Below are positions 16,785-26,226 of a stretch of DNA of 64,000 nt, one piece after another. The notes below the pieces were generated by a model that was not told the origin of the DNA, made no database searches, and saw nothing but the letters and a program-made list of their open reading frames with translations. Within the stretch, counting starts at the first letter, position 1, and every line of letters begins with the position of its first letter. The DNA is from CAYTZH01 sp964442285 (lineage in GTDB: Bacteria; Myxococcota_A; UBA9160; JAFDET01), in assembly GCA_964442285.1 (NCBI GenBank), contig CAYTZH010000023.1, positions 5,101-69,100 of the forward strand, in the 5' to 3' direction. A program made the position numbers and the translations under genes.

Positions 16785-18263
16785 ATGACCACCGCACGGG
16801 CGCGAGCGGGCGTCGTCGCGATCGGGCTGCTCCTGGCCCTCGGGTGCGGGGGCGAGGCCGAGGGTCCTGCCGACCGGGTCGAGGGGCGTGCGCCGGGCCC
16901 CGTGCCGGCCGCCGTCAGTCGCCTGCTGACCCCCTGGCGGGGCTCCTTCGACGACATGGTGCGCCGGCGGGCGATCCGCGTGCTGGTGAGCGCCAGCGAC
17001 ACCCACTTCTTCCTCGACGGCCTCCGCCCGCGCGGGCTGGCCGCCGACGCGCTCCGGGCGTTCGAGCGGCAGCTCAACCGCAGGCAGGGCCTCGGCGCCC
17101 GACGCCTCCAGTTGGTGCCCATCCCGGTCGCGCGGGACCAGCTCCTCTCCTACCTGGAGCGCGGCCTGGGCGACATGGCGGCGGGCAACCTCACCATCAC
17201 GGCCGCGCGAAGCGCCCGGGTCGCCTTCTCGGTCCCGTTCTACACGGGCGTCGACGAGATCGTGGTCACCGGACCCGGGGGGCCCGCGCTCGACGCGCTC
17301 GAGGACCTGGCCGGACGCGAGGTCTTCGTCCGTCGCTCCAGCAGCTTCCATGCCAGCCTGGAGGACCTGAACGCGCGGCTCCGAGCCGGCGGCCGCGAGC
17401 CGATCCGGATCCGGCCGGCGAGCGAACACCTCGAGACCGGCGACATCCTCGAGCTGGTCCATGCCGGCGTCGTGGACATCACCGTGGCCGACAGCCACGT
17501 CGCGGGCTTCTGGAGCGAGGTGCTGGAAGGCCTGGTGCTCCACCCGCATCTCGCCCTGCGCACGGGGGGCGAGATCGGCTGGGCCCTGCGCAAGGATGCG
17601 GCGGGCCTGAAGCCCGTGGTCGACCGCTTCGTGCGGTCCCACCGCAAGGGCACCCTGATCGGCAACGTGCTCCACCGCCGCTACCTGGCCGACCCGTCCC
17701 GGGCGGCCCTCGTCCGCGACGGCCGGCCGCCGGATCGCCTGGATGGTCTCTCGGATCTCCTCCGCCGCTATGCCGAGCGGTACGGCTTCGACTGGCGGCT
17801 CATCGCGGCCCAGGCCTTCCAGGAGTCCGGGCTGGACCACGCACGGCGCAGCCGCGCCGGCGCCGTCGGCCTGATGCAGATCCTGCCCGCGACCGCGGCG
17901 GATCCCGCCGTGGCGATCCCGGACATCGAGGGCCTGGAGGACAACGTGCACGCGGGCGTGAAGTACCTGCGCCATCTGGTGGACACCTACTTCGACGAGC
18001 CGGGCATGGGCCCCTTCGACCGGCAGCTCTTCGCCCTGGCCGCCTACAACGCCGGCCCCAGCCGGATCCGTCGCCTGCGGAGCGTGGCCGCCACACGCGG
18101 GCTCGACCCGGACCGCTGGCTCGGTCACGTGGAGCGGGTGGTGGCGGAGGAGGTCGGGCGGGAGCCGGTGCAGTACGTGCGCAACATCCTCCGGAACTAC
18201 ACGGCCTACACCCTCACCCTCGAGCTGGAAGCGGCGCGGCAGAAGGCCGCCGACGCGCTCTGA
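16785..18263 (+). CDS. mltF: MltF-like membrane-bound lytic murein transglycosylase
   Basis: The 492-residue protein starts at ATG 16785 behind GAGGGAGGGG. The N-terminus ends LLLALGCGG, a probable lipoprotein signal. A solute-binding-3 domain (about 55-300; IRVLVSASDTHFFLDG, LGDMAAGNLTITAARSARV) is followed by an SLT domain with the catalytic Glu in AAQAFQESGLD, then GAVGLMQILPATA and ALAAYNAGPSRI. This order is that of MltF, which cleaves the glycan strand of peptidoglycan to make 1,6-anhydro-muropeptides. The upstream TPR protein may be its partner. The gene symbol follows domain order; orthology was not tested. Confidence 0.88.
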   Translation: MTTARARAGVVAIGLLLALGCGGEAEGPADRVEGRAPGPVPAAVSRLLTPWRGSFDDMVRRRAIRVLVSASDTHFFLDGLRPRGLAADALRAFERQLNRRQGLGARRLQLVPIPVARDQLLSYLERGLGDMAAGNLTITAARSARVAFSVPFYTGVDEIVVTGPGGPALDALEDLAGREVFVRRSSSFHASLEDLNARLRAGGREPIRIRPASEHLETGDILELVHAGVVDITVADSHVAGFWSEVLEGLVLHPHLALRTGGEIGWALRKDAAGLKPVVDRFVRSHRKGTLIGNVLHRRYLADPSRAALVRDGRPPDRLDGLSDLLRRYAERYGFDWRLIAAQAFQESGLDHARRSRAGAVGLMQILPATAADPAVAIPDIEGLEDNVHAGVKYLRHLVDTYFDEPGMGPFDRQLFALAAYNAGPSRIRRLRSVAATRGLDPDRWLGHVERVVAEEVGREPVQYVRNILRNYTAYTLTLELEAARQKAADAL

Positions 18264-18367
18264 CCCGCGCCGCCGAGGCGCAATCCGACACTTTCCGCTC
18301 CCCGGAACCACTCCCCTCCGTGAGCCCGTGCGGCCAGGCCCGCGGGAAGTGCCTCGGAGGAGAGACC

Positions 18368-18928
18368 ATGCTGCATCGATCGCTCGCCGCCGCCGCTGCT
18401 GTCCTGCTGGGCCTGTGCCTCCTGCCCGCGGGCGCCGCGGCCATCCCGGTGGACTTCTTCCACAGCCCGAGCGACGACGGCAGCCACGGAGGGATCCTGC
18501 AGCTCGCCCCGGGCACGAACACGATCAACCTCTGGGCCGACCCCAGCGGCGCCGCCGGCGGCGGGACCTTCGGCGTGCAGGACGTCCTGGTGCAGGTCAC
18601 CGTCCCCGGCATCAGCGTCGTGAGCTTCGCCTGCGATGCGGCGAGCTGCATCCCCGGGATGCCGGGCTCCCCGAGCAGCCAGGCGCTGTTCACCGCCGGC
18701 GACGACATCAACGGCGACTTCGCACCGTTCGAGATCGGCACCCTGGTGGTCGACGTCCAGGGCGCCGGCTCGATCGCGGTCGTCCAGGGGACTGCGCTGG
18801 CCGCCAGCTTCGTGGGCGGGAACCTCGACGTCCCCGAGGTCATCGCCGCCACGCCCGAGCCGGGCGCCTGGGCGCTGCTCGGGTCCGCGCTCGCGGGCCT
18901 GGCACTGCGCCGGCGCGCCCGGACCTAG
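18368..18928 (+). CDS. PEP-CTERM sorting-domain protein
   Basis: The 186-residue protein has a signal peptide (MLHRSLAAAAAVLLGLC, cleavage near AAAIP) and a C-terminal sorting signal TPEPGAWALLGSALAG followed by LALRRRART. That is the PEP motif, hydrophobic helix and basic tail recognised by exosortase. The middle is a beta-rich, low-charge domain with a single Cys pair (FACDAASCIPG). Exosortase-processed proteins go to the surface in organisms making extracellular polysaccharide. No exosortase gene is in the window. The stop lies one base from the stop of the convergent TMTC-like gene. Confidence 0.9.
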   Translation: MLHRSLAAAAAVLLGLCLLPAGAAAIPVDFFHSPSDDGSHGGILQLAPGTNTINLWADPSGAAGGGTFGVQDVLVQVTVPGISVVSFACDAASCIPGMPGSPSSQALFTAGDDINGDFAPFEIGTLVVDVQGAGSIAVVQGTALAASFVGGNLDVPEVIAATPEPGAWALLGSALAGLALRRRART

Positions 18929-18929
18929 C

Positions 18930-20741
18930 TCAGGCCGGCCGCTCCGGCCGGCGCGCCTCGAGCCAGGCCAGGGCCCCGCAGCCCGCCAGGGCCAGGCCCA
19001 GCGCGGTCCAGATCCGCAGCACCAGCCCGCGACCGCCGACCGATAGCTCCCGCCGGGGCTGCCGGGCGCGCTCGACGAAGGGCTCGATGGCCTCCGCGCG
19101 CCCCTGGCTGCGGTAGAGCCAGGCGAGGGCCCGGAGGGCGTCCGGGTAGGTCGGATTCACGTCTAGCGCGCGCTTCAGGAGCACCTCGCCCTCTTCGCTG
19201 CGACCCCGCGCCAGGCGCTCCTTGGCCAGGAAGTAGAGCGCGTGCGGCTGCTCGGGATCCACCTCCAACGCGCGCTGCCACCAGGACGCGGCCTCGCTCC
19301 AGTCCCCGGTCGCGGCGTTCAGGGCGATGCCGAGGTTCACGTAGGGCTCCGGGCTCGTGGGTCGGCTGCGGATCGCGGCGCGGAAGCGCTCGATGGCCTC
19401 GTCGTAGCGCCCCTCGGCCAGCAGCAGGGAGCCCAGGTTGTGGTTGGCCAGGACCGAGTCGGGGTAGCGGGCCAGGGTGTGCCGCCAGAGGGTGCCCTCG
19501 TCGGCAAACGCCGCACTGTGTCGCCAGGTGAGGGTCGCGAGGCCCGTGAGCACGAGCGCGGCCGCCGCGACGGCCGCGGCGCGGACGGGGCGGGACCTCC
19601 GCGCGCCGAAGCGGTCGACGGCGGTCGCAGCCAGGGCCGCCGCGAGCGCCAGCACCGCGATGCAGGGCAGGTACTGCCAGTGGTCGGCCACGTGGGCGTA
19701 GCGCATCCCGTAGATGCCGAAGAAGCCGAGCACCGGGAACAGGCTCACGCCGAAGGTGCCCAGGCCCAGCAGGAAGGGCCGACCCCAGCCCTCCCGGAAA
19801 CGCCAGAGCAGCGCCGCCAGCAACAGCCAGGCCACGGTCGCCAGGTAGCTCCACGGCGAGCCGGCGTCGATGCTCCAGCGCGGATAGTTGAAGGAGAGCC
19901 CCAGCGGCAGCAGGGCCTTGCCCAGGTAGAACCAGGCGATGTGCCCCGCCACGGCGATCCGCTCCCCGATCCCGGCGGAGAGCTCGTCGTGGGTGGAGCC
20001 GATGAAGGTGCGCTCGAAGACGATGCTCGTCAGACCCGCGACCAGCGAGAGGCCGAAGAAGGGAGCCAGCCGCAGCACCGCCCGGGGCGTCCAGGCCCGG
20101 CGCTCGTACCAATCCAGCAGCACCAGCACCACCGGGAACATCACCGTCGAGGTCTTCGCCAGCAGGGCCAGCAGATAGGCGACGCCGGTGGCCGCGTACC
20201 AGCGGCCGCCGCCCTCGGCGCGGAAGCGGAGCCAGGCGTCCAGGGCGAGCAGGAAGAAGACCGTCGAGAGGAGGTTCTTGCGCTCCGTCAGCCAGGCCAC
20301 CGACTCGACGGCCACCGGGTGCAGGGCGAACAGCAGCGCCCCGAAGGCGGCGCCCGGAATCCGCAGGCGCCGCAGCACCCCGAGCAGCAGCACGGCATTG
20401 AGCGCGTGCAGGGCGACGTTCACCGCGTGGGATGCCCGGAGGTTGGGCCGGTCGCGGGCGTCGGTGCCGAAGAGGTGGCGGTCCACCCAGAAGGAGCTCC
20501 GGGTGAGGGGCCAGTAGTTCCACACGGCGGCGCCGTCGGCGGCACCGACGGCGCCCGGCTGGGGATCGAACCAGATCCGCCACCAGCCGTCGCCGGCGCG
20601 GATCAGGTGGTCGTCGATGTAGTGGTCGGGGTCGTCCCAGACGAAGCCGGCGTTCGGGCCGCCCTCGTAGGTGAAGGTGGGCGCGAAGGCGGCGAAGACG
20701 ACGGCGACCAGGGCGAGCCGGAGACCCACGGCGTTTCCCAT
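18930..20741 (-). CDS. TMTC-like membrane protein with C-terminal TPR repeats
   Basis: The 603-residue protein has about ten membrane segments and then several TPRs (HNLGSLLLAEGRYDEAIERF, YVNLGIALNAATGDWSEAAS, ALDVNPTYPDALRALAWLYR) and a last membrane helix near the C-terminus. The first periplasmic loop holds the acidic motif FVWDDPDHYIDD, and the second membrane region contains LHPVAVESVAWLTERKNLL, both hallmarks of the DUF1736/TMTC group of the GT-C glycosyltransferase fold. Members transfer mannose or other sugars from lipid carriers to proteins. The sugar and acceptor are unknown. A GTG six bases upstream of ATG 20741 is an alternative start. Confidence 0.85.
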   Translation of the reverse strand: MGNAVGLRLALVAVVFAAFAPTFTYEGGPNAGFVWDDPDHYIDDHLIRAGDGWWRIWFDPQPGAVGAADGAAVWNYWPLTRSSFWVDRHLFGTDARDRPNLRASHAVNVALHALNAVLLLGVLRRLRIPGAAFGALLFALHPVAVESVAWLTERKNLLSTVFFLLALDAWLRFRAEGGGRWYAATGVAYLLALLAKTSTVMFPVVLVLLDWYERRAWTPRAVLRLAPFFGLSLVAGLTSIVFERTFIGSTHDELSAGIGERIAVAGHIAWFYLGKALLPLGLSFNYPRWSIDAGSPWSYLATVAWLLLAALLWRFREGWGRPFLLGLGTFGVSLFPVLGFFGIYGMRYAHVADHWQYLPCIAVLALAAALAATAVDRFGARRSRPVRAAAVAAAALVLTGLATLTWRHSAAFADEGTLWRHTLARYPDSVLANHNLGSLLLAEGRYDEAIERFRAAIRSRPTSPEPYVNLGIALNAATGDWSEAASWWQRALEVDPEQPHALYFLAKERLARGRSEEGEVLLKRALDVNPTYPDALRALAWLYRSQGRAEAIEPFVERARQPRRELSVGGRGLVLRIWTALGLALAGCGALAWLEARRPERPA

Positions 20742-20763
20742 GACCACGGCGTGCTCCCCCGCT

Positions 20764-21126
20764 CTAGGGCTGCGACCGCAGCGGGTTCGAGCAGGGGTTC
20801 CGGTAGGGATCGAACAGGGCCACGTAGCGCACGGTCCGCTTCGGGTCGGCGTCGGGAAAGTGGTCGCTCGAGAGCAGGAACTGGGTGAGGGGCTCGGGAC
20901 CGTCGCTCGGGTAGGCCTGGTGCCAGTCCCGGGCGAAGGCGAGCAGGCCCTCCGGGTCGAGCTCCAGCCCGGGCAGGCCCTTGCGCACCCGCTCCGCCAG
21001 GTCGCGCTCGCGGGCGGTGGCGGGCCTGGCCGCGGGGCCGGCCAGGGCGGGCGCGAGCGCACCCGCGGCGGCGACCGCGACGGAGCCGACGAGGAGCTGG
21101 CGGCGGGTGACGCGCGGGCTGCTCAT
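20764..21126 (-). CDS. Tat-signal small subunit of a GMC oxidoreductase
   Basis: The 120-residue protein begins MSSPRVTRRQLLVGSVAVAA, a twin-arginine signal, so it is exported folded. The short mature part (LAERVRKGLPGLELDPEGLL, then a C-terminal FPDADPKRTVRYVALFDPYR segment) fits the gluconate 2-dehydrogenase subunit 3-type family, which accompanies FAD-containing GMC enzymes and helps carry them across the membrane. Its ATG overlaps the GMC stop (ATGA). No cytochrome subunit gene is next to it, so the electron acceptor is unclear. Confidence 0.78.
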   Translation of the reverse strand: MSSPRVTRRQLLVGSVAVAAAGALAPALAGPAARPATARERDLAERVRKGLPGLELDPEGLLAFARDWHQAYPSDGPEPLTQFLLSSDHFPDADPKRTVRYVALFDPYRNPCSNPLRSQP

Positions 21127-22550
21127 GCGGTCGCTCCGAACAGGCGCCGGGCGGAACGGATGGCCATGGCGCACAGGGTGAGCGTGGGATTGGCCGGCGA
21201 CGAGGTCGGGAAGGCGCCGGCGCCGAGCACGGCGACGTTGCGGGCGCGGTGGAGGACGAGGTCCGCGTCGACGACGCTCGTGGCAGGGTCCCGGCCCATC
21301 ACCGTGGTGCCGTAGGCGTGAGCCAGGGTGTCGACCAGCGCCATGCCCTCGATCCGACGCAGGGGCAGCGGCGACAGCCAGCGCTCCAGGCGGTCCTTCA
21401 GGGTGTTGGCGCTGCGCGCCAGGTATTCGGTCGGGCCGGCCGAGTGCACCCGCGGCCGCTCGCCGTCGGGCGACACGGTGACCCGGCTTCCCGGGTTGCG
21501 CAGGTCCTCGAAGACGAAGCGCAGCTCGAGCACCTGCCGGTGGCGGCCGGGCGTCGGGTCGAGGACCGGGTCGTTGGAGGTCTCGATCAACGCCCCCGCG
21601 CGCTCGGCCCGGTGGGCGCCGTCGTAATCGAGGTAGCCGTGGGCCGTGTTCGAGGTCGAGCCGTCGAAGTTGTCGAGCCCGTCCAGGAGCACCCGGACGT
21701 CGACGCCCAGCTGCTCGTTCAGGCCCACCCCGAGCTCCGGGTGCGCGTAGTCCGAACGCAGCAGCAGGAACGGGTTGAAGAGCGCGTTGGCGCCGAGGAC
21801 CACGAAGTCGCCGCGCCGCTCGGTCTCGCGGCCGTCTGCCTCCCGTACCACCACGCCGCGGGCCACGCCGTTCTCGAAGCGCAGCGCGCGCACCTCGCTG
21901 TCGAGGCGCAGCTCCACCCGGGGGTCCGCCCAGGTCCGCACGAAGTCGTGGGCGATGGTGAACTTGGCCTGGATCGGACACACCTTGCAGACGGCGTTCG
22001 CGCAGCAGGTCGGTCGCCCGGTGCTCGTCGGGCGGCTGGCCCGCGCCGTGGGCACCGCGAAGAAGCGGTCCGGGTAGGCCTTCTTCAGGGCGCGATCGAC
22101 CCGCGTCATGCGGTGGGGGCCCTGGGGATAGGGACCGCTGCGCGGGAAGGGCGAGTCGTCGCTCGGGCCCGAGATCTCCATCCAGGCCTCGGCCTCGGCG
22201 TAGAAGGGCTCGAGGGTGTCGTAGCCGTAGGGCCAGTCCGCACCCACCCCGTAGCGCGTCTTCATCTCGAAGTCCGCGGGCAGCAGCCGGGGCGTGTTGC
22301 CCCACCAGCAGTTGGAGCTCCCGCCGAAGGCCGCCGTGAAGGCCCAGGGCTTGGCGGGCGTGCGGTTCTCGATCAGGGCCGCGCTGCGGTCCATCAGCTC
22401 GTAGCCGAAGTAGTCGCGGACCAGCTCGGCGTGGGCGTAGCGACGGCCCCGCTCGAGGGCCAGGACCCGGGCCTTCGGCGGCGCATGCCGCAGGTACTCC
22501 CGCAGGAAGAAGGAGGAGGCAAACCCGGTACCGACGAGGATGAGGTCCAT
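21123..22550 (-). CDS. GMC-family FAD oxidoreductase
   Basis: The 475-residue protein starts MDLILVGTGFASSFFLREYL, a dinucleotide-binding motif with the variant GxGxxS. Next comes NCWWGNTPRLL, a substrate and FAD loop, a Cys pair in CANAVCKVCPIQAKFTI, and the C-terminal GMC signature AYGTTVMGRDP with FPTSSPANPTLTLCAMAIRS. It is an alcohol- or sugar-oxidising flavoprotein. The protein itself has no signal, so the Tat subunit would carry it to the periplasm. An open frame continues upstream to 22706 but lacks homology. The gene diverges from the MBL gene at 22700. Confidence 0.9.
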   Translation of the reverse strand: MDLILVGTGFASSFFLREYLRHAPPKARVLALERGRRYAHAELVRDYFGYELMDRSAALIENRTPAKPWAFTAAFGGSSNCWWGNTPRLLPADFEMKTRYGVGADWPYGYDTLEPFYAEAEAWMEISGPSDDSPFPRSGPYPQGPHRMTRVDRALKKAYPDRFFAVPTARASRPTSTGRPTCCANAVCKVCPIQAKFTIAHDFVRTWADPRVELRLDSEVRALRFENGVARGVVVREADGRETERRGDFVVLGANALFNPFLLLRSDYAHPELGVGLNEQLGVDVRVLLDGLDNFDGSTSNTAHGYLDYDGAHRAERAGALIETSNDPVLDPTPGRHRQVLELRFVFEDLRNPGSRVTVSPDGERPRVHSAGPTEYLARSANTLKDRLERWLSPLPLRRIEGMALVDTLAHAYGTTVMGRDPATSVVDADLVLHRARNVAVLGAGAFPTSSPANPTLTLCAMAIRSARRLFGATA

Positions 22551-22699
22551 GGGAGGGCTCGCTACGCCGGCGAGTCTGGCAGAGGCGCAGGGGGCCTGCC
22601 ACGCGCCGGGAGGCGCTCCGGTGGCGTCGCTGCCCCGCTCCCCCCCCTCGGGGTCCCGCTCGCGGTCGACCCGCTGCGGCGCTACGGTCCGCGGCCGCG

Positions 22700-23809
22700 A
22701 TGGCACGCAAGCAGGAGCAGGAGCCGGCCCGGGAAGAGGTCGTCGAGGTCGCGCCGAACATCCTCCGGATGCAGCTGCCGATCCGACTGCCCGGCCTCGG
22801 CCACGTCAACATGTACGCCCTGCTCGACGACGACGGCGCGGCCGTCGTCGATCCCGGCCTGCCCGGCCCGGCGACCTGGCGCGCCATCCAGGCCCGGCTG
22901 GCCCAGGCCGACCTGCGCGTGAAGGACGTGCACACGGTCCTGGTGACCCACTCCCATCCCGACCACTTCGGCGGAGCCGCCCGCTTCCAGAAGGAGGCGG
23001 GATCCAAGGTGATCGCCCATCACCGCTTCTCCTTCGGCCCCGTCCAGGCCTCCCACCCGGAGGCCTCGGTGGAGGACATCGAGGCCCAGCGCAAGGCGGA
23101 GGCGGAGGAGGACGCGGACGCCGCGAGCGCGACCACCCCGGACAGCGACGTCGACCCCGCACCGGCCCCGGTGCCGTGGGGGGGCAGGACGCCCTGGGGC
23201 GGCGAGCGTCCCCGCCCCTCGTGGCGGCGGCGCCTCCAGTGGCGGGTCATGCGCTGGCTCGGCCAGAGCTGGCTGCCGACGATCACGCACCCGGTGGAGC
23301 ACGGCGACGAGCTGCGCCTCGCGGGGCGCGAGCTGTTCGTGCAGCACACCCCCGGGCACACCGCCGACCACTTCTGCCTCCACGACCCCGGCACCGGGAC
23401 CCTCATCGCCGGGGACCACGTCCTGCCGAGCATCACGCCGCACATCTCCGGGCTCTCGTCCTCGCGGGATCCCCTGGCCTCCTTCTTCTATTCCCTGGAC
23501 CGGGTGGCCGAGATCCAGGGCGTCGAGCTGGCGCTGCCCGCCCACGGCCACCCCTTCGACGACCTGGCCGGGCGCTGCGAGGCGATCAAGCGCCACCACG
23601 ACGAGCGTCTCCAGAAGGTTCGCGACATCAGCCGGGACCTGGGCCGGCCGGCCTCGACCCGCGAGTTCACCCGGCAGCTGTTCCGGCCCCGGAGCTGGGG
23701 GTCCATGGCCGACAGCGAAACGTACGCACATCTCGAGCATCTCCGACTCCAGGGCCAGGCAGAACGCCAGCAGGGACCGGGCAACGTCCCGCTCTACGTC
23801 GTGGGCTGA
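22700..23809 (+). CDS. Metallo-beta-lactamase-fold hydrolase
   Basis: The 369-residue protein carries the metal motif VTHSHPDHFGG (residues about 80-90) and later HTPGHTADHFCLHDPGTGT and GDHVLPSITPH. The order fits the LACTB2/glyoxalase II-like branch with a C-terminal helical extension ending FRPRSWGSMADSE. A 50-residue acidic and Pro-rich insertion (about 130-180) separates the first two motifs and is unusual. Such enzymes hydrolyse thioesters, RNA or other esters; the substrate here is unknown. The N-terminus is highly charged. Confidence 0.88.
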   Translation: MARKQEQEPAREEVVEVAPNILRMQLPIRLPGLGHVNMYALLDDDGAAVVDPGLPGPATWRAIQARLAQADLRVKDVHTVLVTHSHPDHFGGAARFQKEAGSKVIAHHRFSFGPVQASHPEASVEDIEAQRKAEAEEDADAASATTPDSDVDPAPAPVPWGGRTPWGGERPRPSWRRRLQWRVMRWLGQSWLPTITHPVEHGDELRLAGRELFVQHTPGHTADHFCLHDPGTGTLIAGDHVLPSITPHISGLSSSRDPLASFFYSLDRVAEIQGVELALPAHGHPFDDLAGRCEAIKRHHDERLQKVRDISRDLGRPASTREFTRQLFRPRSWGSMADSETYAHLEHLRLQGQAERQQGPGNVPLYVVG

Positions 23810-23853
23810 CCCGCGCTAGACTCCCACGGCCCCTGCTCACTCACGGAGACGCC

Positions 23854-25878
23854 ATGACCGCACCCGAGATCCGGGAGGAGATCGCGAACACCATCCGCTT
23901 CCTGTCCGTGGACGCCGTGGAGCAGGCCAAGTCGGGCCACCCCGGCACGCCCATGGCCCTGGCGGGACCGGCCTTCGAGATCTTCGACCGCCACCTCCGC
24001 TTCGACCCCGCGGATCCCGACTGGCCGCTTCGCGATCGCTTCGTGCTCTCCGCGGGGCACGCATCGATGCTGCTCTACAGCCTCCTGCACCTCTACGGCT
24101 ACGACCTGTCCGTGGACGAGCTGCGGCGCTTCCGCCAGCTCCACTCCCGCACCGCCGGCCACCCGGAGTACGGCCACACCCCGGGCGTCGAGGTGACCAC
24201 CGGCCCGCTGGGCCAGGGCTTCGCCCACGGCGTCGGCATGGCGCTGGCCGCGCGCCTGGCGCGCTCGCGCTTCGGGCGCGACGGGGAGGGGCCCGGCCAC
24301 CACCGGGTCTTCGGCATCGTGAGCGACGGCGACCTCATGGAGGGCATCTCCGCCGAGGCGGGCTCCCTGGCCGGCCACCTGGGGCTGGGCAACCTGGTCT
24401 ACGTCTACGACGACAACCGCATCACCATCGACGGGACCACCCGGCTCTCCTTCAGCGAGGACGTCCGCGGTCGCTTCGAGGCCCAGCGCTGGCACGTACA
24501 GGAGACCGAGGGCGAGGACGTGGAGGGCCTGCGCGCCGCGCTGGACGCGGCGGTGGCGGAGACGGAGCGGCCCTCGCTGATCCTGTGCCATACCACGATC
24601 GGGCTCGGCAGCCCGGGCAAGGCGAACACCTCGAAGGCCCACGGAGCACCCCTGGGACCCGACGAGGTGAAGGCCACCAAGGAGAACCTGGGCTGGCCCC
24701 TGGATCCCCTCTTCCGCGTGCCCGACGGCGTGCGTGCCCACTTCCGGGAGCGGATCGCCGCCAAGCAGGCGGAACGACGCGCTCTCGACGCCCGCCTCGA
24801 GGCCTGGCGCACCGCGCACCCCGACCTGGCCGCTTCCTGGGACGCGCACCGCCGGCGCGAGATCCCGCCGGACCTCCTGGCGCGCCTGGCGGAGGGCATG
24901 GACGAGGCGGGCGACGCGACCCGCAAGCACTCGGCCAAGGTCATCCAGCGCCTGGCCGAGGCCGCGCCCTTCGTGGTGGGCGGCTCCGCCGACCTGGCCG
25001 AGTCGAACCTCACCCGGATCGGCGACGGGGGCGACGTGGGGCCCGCGGCCGACGGCGCCGACCCGTTCGCCGGTCGCAACATCCACTACGGCATCCGCGA
25101 GCACGCCATGGGTGCGATCAGCAACGGCATCGCCCTCGACGGGACGTTCCTGCCGTTTTGCGGCACGTTCCTCATCTTCAGCGACTACCTGCGGCCGAGC
25201 CTGCGGCTCGCCTCGCTGATGGGCGTGCGGACCACCTACGTCTTCACCCACGAATCGATCTTCCTGGGCGAGGACGGCCCCACCCACCAGCCCATCGAGC
25301 ACCTGGACTCCCTGCGCGCCATCCCCGGCTTCACCCTCTTCCGTCCGGCGGACGGGATGGAGACCGCCGCGGCCTGGGCCTGGGCCGTCGAGCGCGCCGA
25401 GGGGCCCGTCGCCCTGGCGCTCACGCGCCAGAAGACGCCGAAGCTCGAGCGGGCGGCGGACTTCGACCCGGCCGAGATCTGGAAGGGGGCCTACGCGCTG
25501 CTCGAGAGCGACGGGGCACCGGAGCTGGTGCTCGTGGGCACGGGCTCCGAGGTGGGGCTGTGCCTGGACGCCGCGGGCCGGCTCCGCGCGGAGGGCATCG
25601 CGACCCGGGTCGTGTCGCTGCCGAGCCTCGAGCTGTTCGAGCGCCAGCCCGAGGACTGGCGGCGGGCGCTGATTCCCGCGGACACGGTGCCCGTGCTGGC
25701 CGTCGAGGCGGCCCGGGCCCTGACCCTGCGCGGTCTGGTGGGCTCCCGGGGGCGGGTCTACGGCATCGACCGCTTCGGCGCCTCGGCCCCGGCCGCCGAT
25801 CTCGCCGAGGCCTACGGTTTCACCGCGGACGCCCTGGCCGCCCGGGCCCGGGCGCTGGTGAAGGAGGAGCGAGTGTGA
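23854..25878 (+). CDS. tkt: Transketolase
   Basis: The 674-residue protein aligns over its full length with transketolase: LSVDAVEQAKSGHPGTPMAL at the N-terminus, the thiamine-diphosphate motif GDGDLMEGISAEAGSLAGHL with DDNRITIDG, the pyrimidine-binding domain GIREHAMGAISNGIALDG and SIFLGEDGPTHQPIEHL, and the C-terminal domain. It transfers two-carbon ketol units between sugar phosphates in the pentose phosphate pathway. The normal length and complete motifs support an active enzyme. The stop overlaps the GTG of a small membrane protein gene. No other pentose-phosphate gene is adjacent. Confidence 0.96.
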   Translation: MTAPEIREEIANTIRFLSVDAVEQAKSGHPGTPMALAGPAFEIFDRHLRFDPADPDWPLRDRFVLSAGHASMLLYSLLHLYGYDLSVDELRRFRQLHSRTAGHPEYGHTPGVEVTTGPLGQGFAHGVGMALAARLARSRFGRDGEGPGHHRVFGIVSDGDLMEGISAEAGSLAGHLGLGNLVYVYDDNRITIDGTTRLSFSEDVRGRFEAQRWHVQETEGEDVEGLRAALDAAVAETERPSLILCHTTIGLGSPGKANTSKAHGAPLGPDEVKATKENLGWPLDPLFRVPDGVRAHFRERIAAKQAERRALDARLEAWRTAHPDLAASWDAHRRREIPPDLLARLAEGMDEAGDATRKHSAKVIQRLAEAAPFVVGGSADLAESNLTRIGDGGDVGPAADGADPFAGRNIHYGIREHAMGAISNGIALDGTFLPFCGTFLIFSDYLRPSLRLASLMGVRTTYVFTHESIFLGEDGPTHQPIEHLDSLRAIPGFTLFRPADGMETAAAWAWAVERAEGPVALALTRQKTPKLERAADFDPAEIWKGAYALLESDGAPELVLVGTGSEVGLCLDAAGRLRAEGIATRVVSLPSLELFERQPEDWRRALIPADTVPVLAVEAARALTLRGLVGSRGRVYGIDRFGASAPAADLAEAYGFTADALAARARALVKEERV

Positions 25879-26204
25879 ACGTCGAAGAGTTCGCCGGGCT
25901 CGCGCGCTGGGCGACCGGGCTGCCACTGGTCCTGGGCTGGCTGCTCGTCTCGTTCCTGCCGGCGGGCGCGGGTCGGCTACGCCTGGAGTGGCTCACCGCC
26001 ACGCTGCTGTTCTTCTTCCTGGTGGCCTGCGTCGGCTCGGGCCTGCACTGGGGCCTCGGGCTGGAGGGAGTGGGTCGCTGGCCGGTGATCATCGGCCTGG
26101 GCTTCGTCTTCGTCCTGCTCTCGATCGGCGGCGTGGTGAGCCTGGTGCGCAGCTTCCTGCTGCTGCTGGGCCGCACGGGCGCCCAGGCCGGCGCCACACA
26201 CTGA
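25875..26204 (+). CDS. Small membrane protein downstream of transketolase
   Basis: The 109-residue product begins at a GTG overlapping the transketolase stop (GTGA), after AAGGAGGAGCGA. Three hydrophobic segments are visible at about residues 13-31, 40-58 and 66-92, with a short polar tail. No family is recognised. Overlap suggests translational coupling, but the gene may simply be a downstream passenger. It is convergent with dnaE2, whose stop is 22 bases away. Confidence 0.7.
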   Translation: MNVEEFAGLARWATGLPLVLGWLLVSFLPAGAGRLRLEWLTATLLFFFLVACVGSGLHWGLGLEGVGRWPVIIGLGFVFVLLSIGGVVSLVRSFLLLLGRTGAQAGATH

Positions 26205-26226
26205 TCCACGGCCTCGGAGTCCCGGC

